Source: an uncultured Eubacteriales bacterium
GTDB lineage: Bacteria; Bacillota; Clostridia; Monoglobales; Monoglobaceae
Length of the DNA: 6,693 nt
Direction of reading: 5' to 3'
NCBI GenBank assembly: GCA_905201285.1
Contig: CAJKNM010000085.1
Location: 1-6,693, forward strand
Positions 1-5,396 of this stretch are shown here, one piece after another (position 1 is the first letter of the stretch; each line of letters begins with the position of its first letter). A program made the position numbers and the translations under genes. Below the pieces are notes generated by a model that had not been told where the DNA came from, did not search any database, and worked only from the letters and a program-made list of their open reading frames with translations.

Positions 1-29
1 TAAATTTAATACAATTATATTTATTAATT

Positions 30-58
30 ATTTTAGTTTATTATGATTTATTTGTCAA
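30..58 (-). promoter_or_regulatory. Divergent sigma-A-type promoter firing left out of the window
   Basis: Read on the minus strand, a perfect TTGACA (58-53) is followed after exactly 17 bp by TAAAAT (35-30), in very AT-rich DNA. This matches the housekeeping promoter consensus in 11 of 12 positions. Transcription would begin near base 22 and run leftward, so a divergently oriented gene probably starts just beyond the left edge. No coding start for it lies inside the window. AT-rich DNA gives chance -10 matches easily, but the exact -35 at optimal spacing makes this one credible. Confidence 0.6.
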
Positions 59-83
59 TAGAGGGGGATTAACAAAATTTTGC

Positions 84-117
84 TTGATAAATTTTAAGTT
101 ATGTGATATTCTATAAT
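84..117 (+). promoter_or_regulatory. Probable promoter of the yigZ-like / membrane-protein unit
   Basis: TTGATA (84-89) is followed by a 17-bp spacer and TATTCT (107-112), with an extended -10 TG at 104-105. A perfect TATAAT also sits at 112-117 but has no -35 at normal distance. Either -10 places the transcript start at about 119-124. That leaves a leader of roughly 12-17 nt before the ATG at 136 and puts the upstream in-frame GTG (103) inside the promoter. Assignment is by consensus only. Confidence 0.5.
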
Positions 118-135
118 TATATAAAGATACAAGGG

Positions 136-774
136 ATGATTCCGATAGATAATCAATACAGAACGATAGAAAATTACGGTACAGCAGAAACAGTTGAAAA
201 AAGGTCAAGGTTCATCGCGCATGTCAGACCTGTTTCTTCCGAAACAGAGGCGCTTGAATATCTCAATTCCCTAAAGCAAAAATATTGGGATGCGCGGCAC
301 AATGTATACGCCTATATCATTCGTGAAAACAACATTGTCCGTTATAGCGATGACGGTGAGCCGGGCGGAACCGCCGGGCTTCCTGTGCTTGAAATTTTAA
401 AGAGAGAAGGACTTTCGGACATAATAGTTGTTGTAACGAGATACTTCGGCGGAATCCTCCTCGGAACGGGCGGCCTTGTTCACGCATATTCAAAGGCGGC
501 AAAGGCCGGCGTAGAAGCCGCCGGGATAGTTGATATGATTCTCTGTCGCTTAATAAAAATTAAATGCGACTATAATCTTATAGGAAAGGTTCAGTATGAA
601 ATAAATGCCTTCGGTGATGCCTTTTCAGGAGAGGTTCAATATGACGAGGCAGTCATACAATCTGTGTATGTTCCCACAGAAAAATCAGATATGTTTATTA
701 ATAAAATTACCGATAAAACCAACGCAAGGGTAGAAATCGAGCTTGGTGAAACAGTCTGGTTTGAAAAGAAATAA
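136..774 (+). CDS. yigZ: YigZ/YvyE family protein (IMPACT family, UPF0029 + DUF1949 domains)
   Basis: The gene encodes a 212-residue cytosolic protein, close to the family's usual 200-220. Residues about 18-125 form the UPF0029/IMPACT domain. The diagnostic blocks are SRFIAHV (24-30), ARHNVYAY (53-60), the strongly conserved RYSDDGEPGGTAG (69-81) and VVVTRYFGGILLGTGGLV (98-115). The C-terminal part, about 135-210, fits the ferredoxin-like DUF1949 domain. The eukaryotic relative IMPACT modulates the eIF2-alpha kinase GCN2; the molecular role of bacterial members is not settled, so no reaction is assigned. ATG at 136 is preferred over in-frame GTG at 103, which overlaps the -10 region. The start remains slightly odd because AAGGG directly touches the ATG, leaving no normal Shine-Dalgarno spacing. 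The membrane-protein gene follows after 12 nt, so the two are probably co-transcribed. Confidence 0.92.
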   Translation: MIPIDNQYRTIENYGTAETVEKRSRFIAHVRPVSSETEALEYLNSLKQKYWDARHNVYAYIIRENNIVRYSDDGEPGGTAGLPVLEILKREGLSDIIVVVTRYFGGILLGTGGLVHAYSKAAKAGVEAAGIVDMILCRLIKIKCDYNLIGKVQYEINAFGDAFSGEVQYDEAVIQSVYVPTEKSDMFINKITDKTNARVEIELGETVWFEKK

Positions 775-786
775 CGGTGACTGGTT

Positions 787-2193
787 ATGGAAAGGATAAA
801 AAAGCTTTATCACGAAAGCTATTTGGCTTATTTAATAAATCTTATCAACGCCGAGTATCTTCCGGCGCTTAAAGAGATGTTCTTCAGCAGTCTGTTATGG
901 AAAATATGTCTGTGGTTTTACACAGATGTGATGAATTCCAAAATATTCAGGCTCATTTTTGATATGGAATATATTTCAGAGATATGGTACAAGAGCTTTT
1001 TCTATAAAAGTATGACCTATGGCATTCGAAAGTTATCGTTTCGGCTTGACCGTTCAAGCTTCAAATTCAACAGTCTTTTTGTCGGCATATTTTTGGCATT
1101 TGTCCTGCTTATCCCGAATAATTATTGGAGTAATCTCGTGTGGATTCCTCTGTTTTGTGCCTTGGTTATTTTATTTTTGTCACATAATATGACAAACCGT
1201 GTAGGAACGGTTTTCGCCCTGGTGAACTTTATTATGATAATGTTTACCGTCCTTCTTGAGATTGCCTTTCCTTATAAAGCGGTTATAACGTTAATATATT
1301 TAATACTCAGCATTGATTTTTTCTTTCTGGTCTCTTTCTCAGTCAGAAATATCGAGAGCCTTGAACAAATAGAATTAATTCTATTTGTTACATCGGCCCT
1401 GCTTTGTGTAACCGGCTTCTGGCAAAATACGATAACCGGAAGAACCGCATCGGCTACCTTTCCCGACGGAGTCAGCTTCGGCGGGATATTGATACTTTTG
1501 TTTCCGTTTGTCTTTGTTTATCCTATGGAATTTAAGTCGGGTCTGAGACGCTCTCTGTACCTCGCCTTTATATTTATTTCGTTCTGGAACGTAATAAGCG
1601 CAACCCAATCAAAGGCGGCTTTTATCGGGTTTATTGTCGAGCTTGCCGTATTGCTTGCGACCGACATTAAGCTTGCGCCGTTTATCTTAATTTTGATGCC
1701 TTTCGGATTGTCCTCCGCTATAGAAAATTTCAGAAGGACGTGGGTGGAATCCACCTCATACGGAAACATTATTACGAACACGTTAAATATGTTCAGACAG
1801 CTGTGGAACTATGGCTTTGGCGTAAACAGCCGAAAGTTTATGTCGATATACAACTCGGTAGGCTCATCTTATGAGGACTTGAATTCAATGATAACGATTC
1901 CTTATGTAAAAATAAGCCCCATATACAAAAATATCGTTATTGAATTCGGCGCCGTTGTTATGTTCGGGTTTTTGTATTACATTCTGAGACTTGCTCATTC
2001 CGCGCTGACCCTGCTTTTTATCGGGGATAAAAAGTATAAACGATTCTTTGTCGCCGGGCTTTCTATGCTTATCGGCATATCCGTTTCGTCATTTTTTGAA
2101 AGCACGTTGTTTGCGCCGAGAACTCTCTTGGTTTATTGGGGTATGATAGGCTTGCTTCGCGCAATAAGAATTATGAGTTTAAGTGTATATTAG
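787..2193 (+). CDS. Polytopic membrane protein, O-antigen ligase/polymerase-like (Wzy/WaaL superfamily)
   Basis: The gene encodes 468 residues. A largely soluble, probably cytoplasmic N-terminal region of about 90 residues precedes roughly ten hydrophobic segments (about 95-113, 116-132, 140-160, 164-184, 196-212, 230-246, 257-270, 277-300, 384-411 and 421-436, with a final one near 446-458). Superfamily-like landmarks are the TFPDGVSFGG stretch before a Pro-containing helix (224-240), SATQSKAAFIG (271-281, in place of the usual T-x-S-R-G block), an extramembrane loop at about 312-380 with YGFG (342-345), and a Y-x5-E-x-G block (Y380, E386, G388) at the loop end. Family members polymerise or transfer lipid-linked glycans on the outer face of the cytoplasmic membrane. 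The His that normally precedes the Y/E/G block appears to be Ser377. The ATG has a GGTGA ribosome site six bases upstream. The ligase/polymerase call rests on topology and weak motifs, so the substrate and even activity are open. Confidence 0.7.
   Translation: MERIKKLYHESYLAYLINLINAEYLPALKEMFFSSLLWKICLWFYTDVMNSKIFRLIFDMEYISEIWYKSFFYKSMTYGIRKLSFRLDRSSFKFNSLFVGIFLAFVLLIPNNYWSNLVWIPLFCALVILFLSHNMTNRVGTVFALVNFIMIMFTVLLEIAFPYKAVITLIYLILSIDFFFLVSFSVRNIESLEQIELILFVTSALLCVTGFWQNTITGRTASATFPDGVSFGGILILLFPFVFVYPMEFKSGLRRSLYLAFIFISFWNVISATQSKAAFIGFIVELAVLLATDIKLAPFILILMPFGLSSAIENFRRTWVESTSYGNIITNTLNMFRQLWNYGFGVNSRKFMSIYNSVGSSYEDLNSMITIPYVKISPIYKNIVIEFGAVVMFGFLYYILRLAHSALTLLFIGDKKYKRFFVAGLSMLIGISVSSFFESTLFAPRTLLVYWGMIGLLRAIRIMSLSVY
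1364..1389. repeat. Perfect 26-bp palindrome inside the membrane-protein gene
   Basis: The half-site AACAAATAGAATT (1364-1376) is followed without any spacer by its exact reverse complement (1377-1389); symmetry breaks at 1363/1390. It lies in the codons for residues 193-201 of the O-antigen-ligase-like protein, between a short hydrophilic turn and a membrane helix. In RNA it could form a hairpin of about 11 bp with a 4-base loop. In DNA it has the look of a dimeric-protein site. No second copy was noticed in the window. Function is unknown. Confidence 0.9.
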
Positions 2194-2195
2194 AC

Positions 2196-2224
2196 TTGAC
2201 AAAGCGGTGATTTTATGATATATT
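2196..2224 (+). promoter_or_regulatory. Promoter of the tRNA-Thr gene
   Basis: A perfect TTGACA (2196-2201) is followed after 17 bp by TATATT (2219-2224), with an extended -10 TG at 2216-2217. It begins two bases after the stop codon of the preceding membrane-protein gene. Transcription should start near 2231, about 25 bases before the mature tRNA 5' end. This strong, near-consensus form is typical of stable-RNA genes. Confidence 0.82.
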
Positions 2225-2255
2225 ATAAAACGCAACGAAAAATATGCAAAAGTAT

Positions 2256-2331
2256 GCTGCTGTGGCTCAGTTGGTAGAGCAGCTCACTCGTAATGAGCAG
2301 GTCGTGCGTTCAAGTCGCATCAGCAGCTCCA
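2256..2331 (+). tRNA. tRNA-Thr, anticodon CGT, with encoded CCA
   Basis: The 76-nt sequence folds as a full cloverleaf. The acceptor stem GCTGCTG/CAGCAGC is perfect over seven pairs. The D arm is GCTC/GAGC around AGTTGGTA. The anticodon stem GCTCA/TGAGC encloses the loop CTCGTAA with anticodon CGT at 2289-2291. A five-base variable loop follows, then a T arm GTGCG/CGCAT around TTCAAGT, and CCA is encoded at 2329-2331. Anticodon CGU reads ACG (Thr). G1-C72 and C2-G71 are the acceptor pairs used by threonyl-tRNA synthetase. The discriminator base is U (2328), whereas E. coli tRNA-Thr has A. The gene has its own promoter and terminator, but the upstream unit has no terminator, so readthrough could add to its transcription. 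Confidence 0.97.
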
Positions 2332-2333
2332 TT

Positions 2334-2359
2334 AAAAGCCCGTTTTTACGGGCTTTTTT
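2334..2359 (+). terminator. Rho-independent terminator after tRNA-Thr, bidirectional
   Basis: The inverted repeat AAAAGCCCG (2334-2342) and CGGGCTTTT (2349-2357) flank a six-base loop, and six T residues run through 2354-2359. It begins two bases after the tRNA CCA. On the minus strand the same stem is followed by a T run from the A tract, and it lies ten bases beyond the stop of the leftward ydcF-like gene, so it probably terminates both convergent transcripts. Confidence 0.9.
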
Positions 2360-2369
2360 GTATGTTGAG

Positions 2370-3101
2370 TTAAGTAAACAACATCTTAATCAATGCCGCA
2401 CATTCACGAATATATTCCATCGGCAGGCTTATTGGATTCGTCCTTGCGTGCAGATGATTTATGTCCCGGAAGCCTTTTTTATGTGCGGTTATATTTGAAC
2501 GGAAAATATGATATGTGCTTGTGATAAAACACACGCTATAATGCCTTCCGCCGAATCGGTTTTCAAGAATACTTTTTGAATTTATAAAATTTTCCCTTGT
2601 GTTGCGCGAATTTTCTTCTTTTATAATTGAATTCTTATCAACTCCGGCGGAGACCAGATAACGTTCCATAGCCTCCGCTTCCGGAATCCTCTCCTGCGTG
2701 CCGAGACCACCGCTTACCACTATAACCGCATTCGGATTTTTCTCATGGTATTCTATCGCCTTATCAAGCCGAAGCGCAAGTGATGGAGATGGCTTCTCAC
2801 CTTTAACTCCGCCTCCGAGCACAATAAGCGCATCCTCGCTGTATGAGGTTGTATCGATGCTTCCGTCAATGCAGAGAAAGAGACTTACAGCAAGCGTAAG
2901 AGATACCAACAGGGCAATAACGCGTCTGAGCACACGCACCTTTTTCCCTTCACCCATCACAGATGATATTATCAGAAGGACTCCGCCTGTCAGCACCGCA
3001 AAGTTTCCGAACGAAATATTTGTAACAAAAAATGCTGTCAATGAATACAATACAGCGACAAATCCGATGGAAATTCCGCATACCTTTAATATCTTTTTCA
3101 T
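2370..3101 (-). CDS. YdcF/SanA-like membrane-anchored protein (DUF218 domain)
   Basis: The gene encodes 243 residues. Three hydrophobic segments (about 6-26, 34-48 and 59-78) form an N-terminal membrane anchor, which should place the following domain outside the cytoplasmic membrane. The DUF218 domain spans about 89-240. Its conserved blocks are ALIVLGGG (91-98), LALRLDKA (108-115), VVSGG (128-132), the acidic EAEAM (141-145), ENSRNTREN (163-171) and TSTYHIFRS (194-202). Family members are linked to envelope integrity and wall or exopolysaccharide biology (SanA, YdcF, ElyC); the biochemical activity is poorly defined, so none is claimed. The ATG is supported by AAAGGAG (3112-3118) ten bases upstream. 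It is the last gene of the leftward glycosyltransferase operon, 18 nt after the preceding stop, with its ribosome site in that gap. The shared terminator lies just beyond it. Confidence 0.88.
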   Translation of the reverse strand: MKKILKVCGISIGFVAVLYSLTAFFVTNISFGNFAVLTGGVLLIISSVMGEGKKVRVLRRVIALLVSLTLAVSLFLCIDGSIDTTSYSEDALIVLGGGVKGEKPSPSLALRLDKAIEYHEKNPNAVIVVSGGLGTQERIPEAEAMERYLVSAGVDKNSIIKEENSRNTRENFINSKSILENRFGGRHYSVCFITSTYHIFRSNITAHKKGFRDINHLHARTNPISLPMEYIRECAALIKMLFT

Positions 3102-3119
3102 TTGCTTGAGTCTCCTTTA

Positions 3120-4316
3120 TTAATTCATATTCTCATACCTGCGTATTAAGTATTCCTTTGCATAAAGCGAAACAAATGCAGAAAGTTCTGAGCTTCCATT
3201 AATACAAATACGACGTTTTGATTCATCGGACGATATTGAGTTCCTGCAAACAACCGCGTCATAGCCGAAAATATCCGATATGGCATTATCGGTAATAAGC
3301 ATTCGCGGCACTCCGTCGGGGACCTCCCATGTCGGTGCGCAATTTCCTATATTTATATAACCGATATTTTTAGGTTCATACCCCGCCAGCTTATTTGCCG
3401 TCTGAATTGACGAGACTCTGTCAATCATCGGTAAAATTCTCTTTGAATTGTCTCCATCTATGTAAAATTTTGTATTTTTAAGATAAAAATCGCGGCGGAA
3501 TTTATCAAACGCCATCAATTCGGGTCTTGATGAGGTTATGCCTATTTCTTCGTCGTGTGATGTGAGAGATTCAGGGTGCATACGATACTCATAAATCGGT
3601 TTTTTATAAAGAATGTGCTTGATTGAAAACAAGCTGTTCATTCTCATAAAATAATCATAATCCTCTAATGTGAAGCGGTTATACGGCTGAAGAACCGCCG
3701 CCGCTCCCGCACGATACAAAAATGCCGCGCCGATTGTGTTGTTCGCAACAGTATTCAGGCTTTCAACCGAATCGGGAAGTATCACATTTCCGCTGAGCGG
3801 CGGAAGTTCATACCAGCCCTTTCCGCGAAGAATATCGCCGTTTTCGTCAATCAGCCGCATATTTCCGAATACCATATCACAGGTTCGGTCACGTTCCAGC
3901 TCGGTTGCAAGAACCTCAAGACAATCGGGGAACATCCGATTATCGGCGCTCGTCCATGTATAATATTCACCCCTCGCTATGTCAAAACCGTTGTTTAAAG
4001 CGGAGGGTAGCTTCATATTCTTTTGATGTATAACCTTAACCCTATCATCTTCATTCAGGTATGAGTCTGCTATCTCACCCGAACGGTCGGTCGACCCGTC
4101 ATCAACAATTATAAGCTCAAGATTCGGATAGGTCTGTGCCAATACCGAATCAACAGCCTCTTTGAGATACATCTCGCCGTTAAACACCGGCAAGACTACA
4201 GAAATCATTGATTCTACGGCATTACACTTCACATCTGCGCCGAAAATCGGAAAGCGTCGCGTCATTTCTGATTTGAATTTTCTGAAGTTGTTATTGCTTT
4301 TAAAGAAGAATGACAT
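3120..4316 (-). CDS. GT2 family glycosyltransferase with unrecognised C-terminal domain
   Basis: The gene encodes 398 residues. After a basic N-terminal stretch of about 36 residues, a GT-A fold GT2 domain spans about 37-255. Visible blocks are SVVLPVFNGEMYLKEAVDSV (39-58), the nucleotide-binding VDDGSTD (71-77), SADN (123-126) at the usual DXD position, GAAFLYR (196-202), the catalytic-base-like LEDYDYF (217-223) and HPESLTSH (247-254). Such enzymes move a sugar from a nucleotide-sugar donor to a glycan or lipid-linked acceptor at the inner membrane face; donor and acceptor cannot be read from the sequence. Residues about 265-398 are an added region not recognised here, with alternating hydrophobic strands such as PRMLITDN and YDAVVC. 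No transmembrane segment is evident. The ATG is preceded by GGGGGTGA, 21 nt after the upstream glycosyltransferase stop, consistent with one operon. Confidence 0.9.
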   Translation of the reverse strand: MSFFFKSNNNFRKFKSEMTRRFPIFGADVKCNAVESMISVVLPVFNGEMYLKEAVDSVLAQTYPNLELIIVDDGSTDRSGEIADSYLNEDDRVKVIHQKNMKLPSALNNGFDIARGEYYTWTSADNRMFPDCLEVLATELERDRTCDMVFGNMRLIDENGDILRGKGWYELPPLSGNVILPDSVESLNTVANNTIGAAFLYRAGAAAVLQPYNRFTLEDYDYFMRMNSLFSIKHILYKKPIYEYRMHPESLTSHDEEIGITSSRPELMAFDKFRRDFYLKNTKFYIDGDNSKRILPMIDRVSSIQTANKLAGYEPKNIGYINIGNCAPTWEVPDGVPRMLITDNAISDIFGYDAVVCRNSISSDESKRRICINGSSELSAFVSLYAKEYLIRRYENMN

Positions 4317-4337
4317 AGTTCACCCCCACTTATACCC

Positions 4338-5396
4338 TCAAATTATCATTGACTTCACTTCATAAAAGGCATCAAGCTCGCACTTTTTATAGAAATAAGC
4401 AAGATAATCTTTATTTTCTTGAAGTCTCGCCAGCTCGCCTGTTATTATTCTTATTCTTTCGTCTATGTAATCACTTGACCAGCCGCATTTTGAGTACCCT
4501 TCGGCATATAAGCGATACGTTGTCAGGATTCCCGCACGGATTGTTTCACGGATATGCTCTTTAGTAAATCTATCGGCAGTCACAACGTGCCGCACCGCCG
4601 CACTCGGCTCTATTCCTATTTTGAGCCGGCTGTTTTTCGCCATAAAGCAGAGCGCCGTTTCCTCTCCGCCCGCAAAGTCGCTGCCGCATCGGCCATAATT
4701 TTCGGGGAATCCACCGAAGCTGTCAAGTGCGGAATGTCGTATTCCGAAACACGCACCGTAGGGAAATTCATACTGTTCGCCCACCTCTTTGAATTTTTTA
4801 TAAGGAACCGTATATCCGCTCCACAACGCCTCGCGTCCCTTTAAAAAAACATTGGGGGCGGGAGAGGGAAGCTCCAGGAAAATCTGACCTCCGATTATTG
4901 CACATCCCGGGTGCTTTTCAAAGGCTTTGAACATATTCAAAAGCAGGTTTTCGCACGCCAAAGCGTCATCATCAATATATAAAAGATATTCTCCGCTTGC
5001 GGAATCCGCCCCGGTATTACGCGCTCTCGACAGCCCCTGTATCGGTTCGTTCACTATTTTGATGTTCCGCCCGGAAGGCTCTCCGCAAAATTTTTCACGC
5101 GAATTGTTTACCACTATTATTTCGTATTTTTCAGAGCCGAAATCCTGGTTGATTACCGAATTTATTGCATTTAAAGCAATGGAATTCCGCTCTGCCGTGC
5201 ATATTATAACAGACAAAATTCTCCTATATTTTTTTTTCGGCTTAACTGATGCTCTTTTTAACTCAATATCCGACTTTTTTCGATTGAACAGTTCGTTCTT
5301 AAGCTTACTCAACAAAAGCCGCGGCCCGCTCAGCTCGGCTTCCGATATATTTTTAAGCGTTATATTTGCGGCTGTGTTTGATTTTGATGGTTTCAA
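4338..5396 (-). CDS. GT2 family glycosyltransferase with basic N-terminal extension
   Basis: Started at TTG 5396, the protein has 352 residues. The first ~58 are Lys/Arg-rich and predicted non-membrane. The GT2 core follows: ILSVIICTAERN (60-71), YEIIVVNNS (91-99), GLSRARNTG (121-129), the metal-binding IDDDA (141-145), PYGACFGIR (212-220) and GGEETALC (243-250), then a basic/His block VRHV (268-271) and a helical tail. It should transfer a sugar from a nucleotide donor to a growing glycan on the cytoplasmic side. The acidic DDD triplet and EE pair suggest an intact active site. TTG is chosen because AAAGGAG lies eight bases upstream and because TTG overlaps the TGA stop of the ABC gene as TTGA. 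The in-frame GTG at 5405 overlaps that ribosome site itself and would add only three residues. Confidence 0.9.
   Translation of the reverse strand: MKPSKSNTAANITLKNISEAELSGPRLLLSKLKNELFNRKKSDIELKRASVKPKKKYRRILSVIICTAERNSIALNAINSVINQDFGSEKYEIIVVNNSREKFCGEPSGRNIKIVNEPIQGLSRARNTGADSASGEYLLYIDDDALACENLLLNMFKAFEKHPGCAIIGGQIFLELPSPAPNVFLKGREALWSGYTVPYKKFKEVGEQYEFPYGACFGIRHSALDSFGGFPENYGRCGSDFAGGEETALCFMAKNSRLKIGIEPSAAVRHVVTADRFTKEHIRETIRAGILTTYRLYAEGYSKCGWSSDYIDERIRIITGELARLQENKDYLAYFYKKCELDAFYEVKSMII

Noticed and set aside
103..135. In-frame GTG that would lengthen the YigZ-like protein by 11 residues
   Set aside because: It has no ribosome site, overlaps the likely -10 region, and the added residues are outside the family's usual N-terminus.
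364..375. Short GC-rich hairpin GGCGG-AA-CCGCC in the yigZ-like gene
   Set aside because: It falls in the codons of the strongly conserved GEPGGTAG motif, and Gly/Ala codons explain it.
1742..1754. Small inverted repeat GGTGGA-A-TCCACC in the membrane-protein gene
   Set aside because: Six-base arms are expected by chance in a sequence of this length, and the codons make ordinary protein.
2309..2360. Possible phage or island attachment site at the tRNA-Thr 3' end
   Set aside because: No repeat of the tRNA 3' end, no integrase and no other mobile gene is visible in the window.
2244..2498. Plus-strand open frame across the tRNA gene and its terminator
   Set aside because: It translates the tRNA itself and the antisense end of the ydcF-like gene, and has no family resemblance.
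2698..3123. Plus-strand 141-residue open frame
   Set aside because: It lies wholly antisense to the ydcF-like gene, whose conserved DUF218 motifs explain the sequence. Its Ser/Pro-rich composition is typical of a shadow frame.
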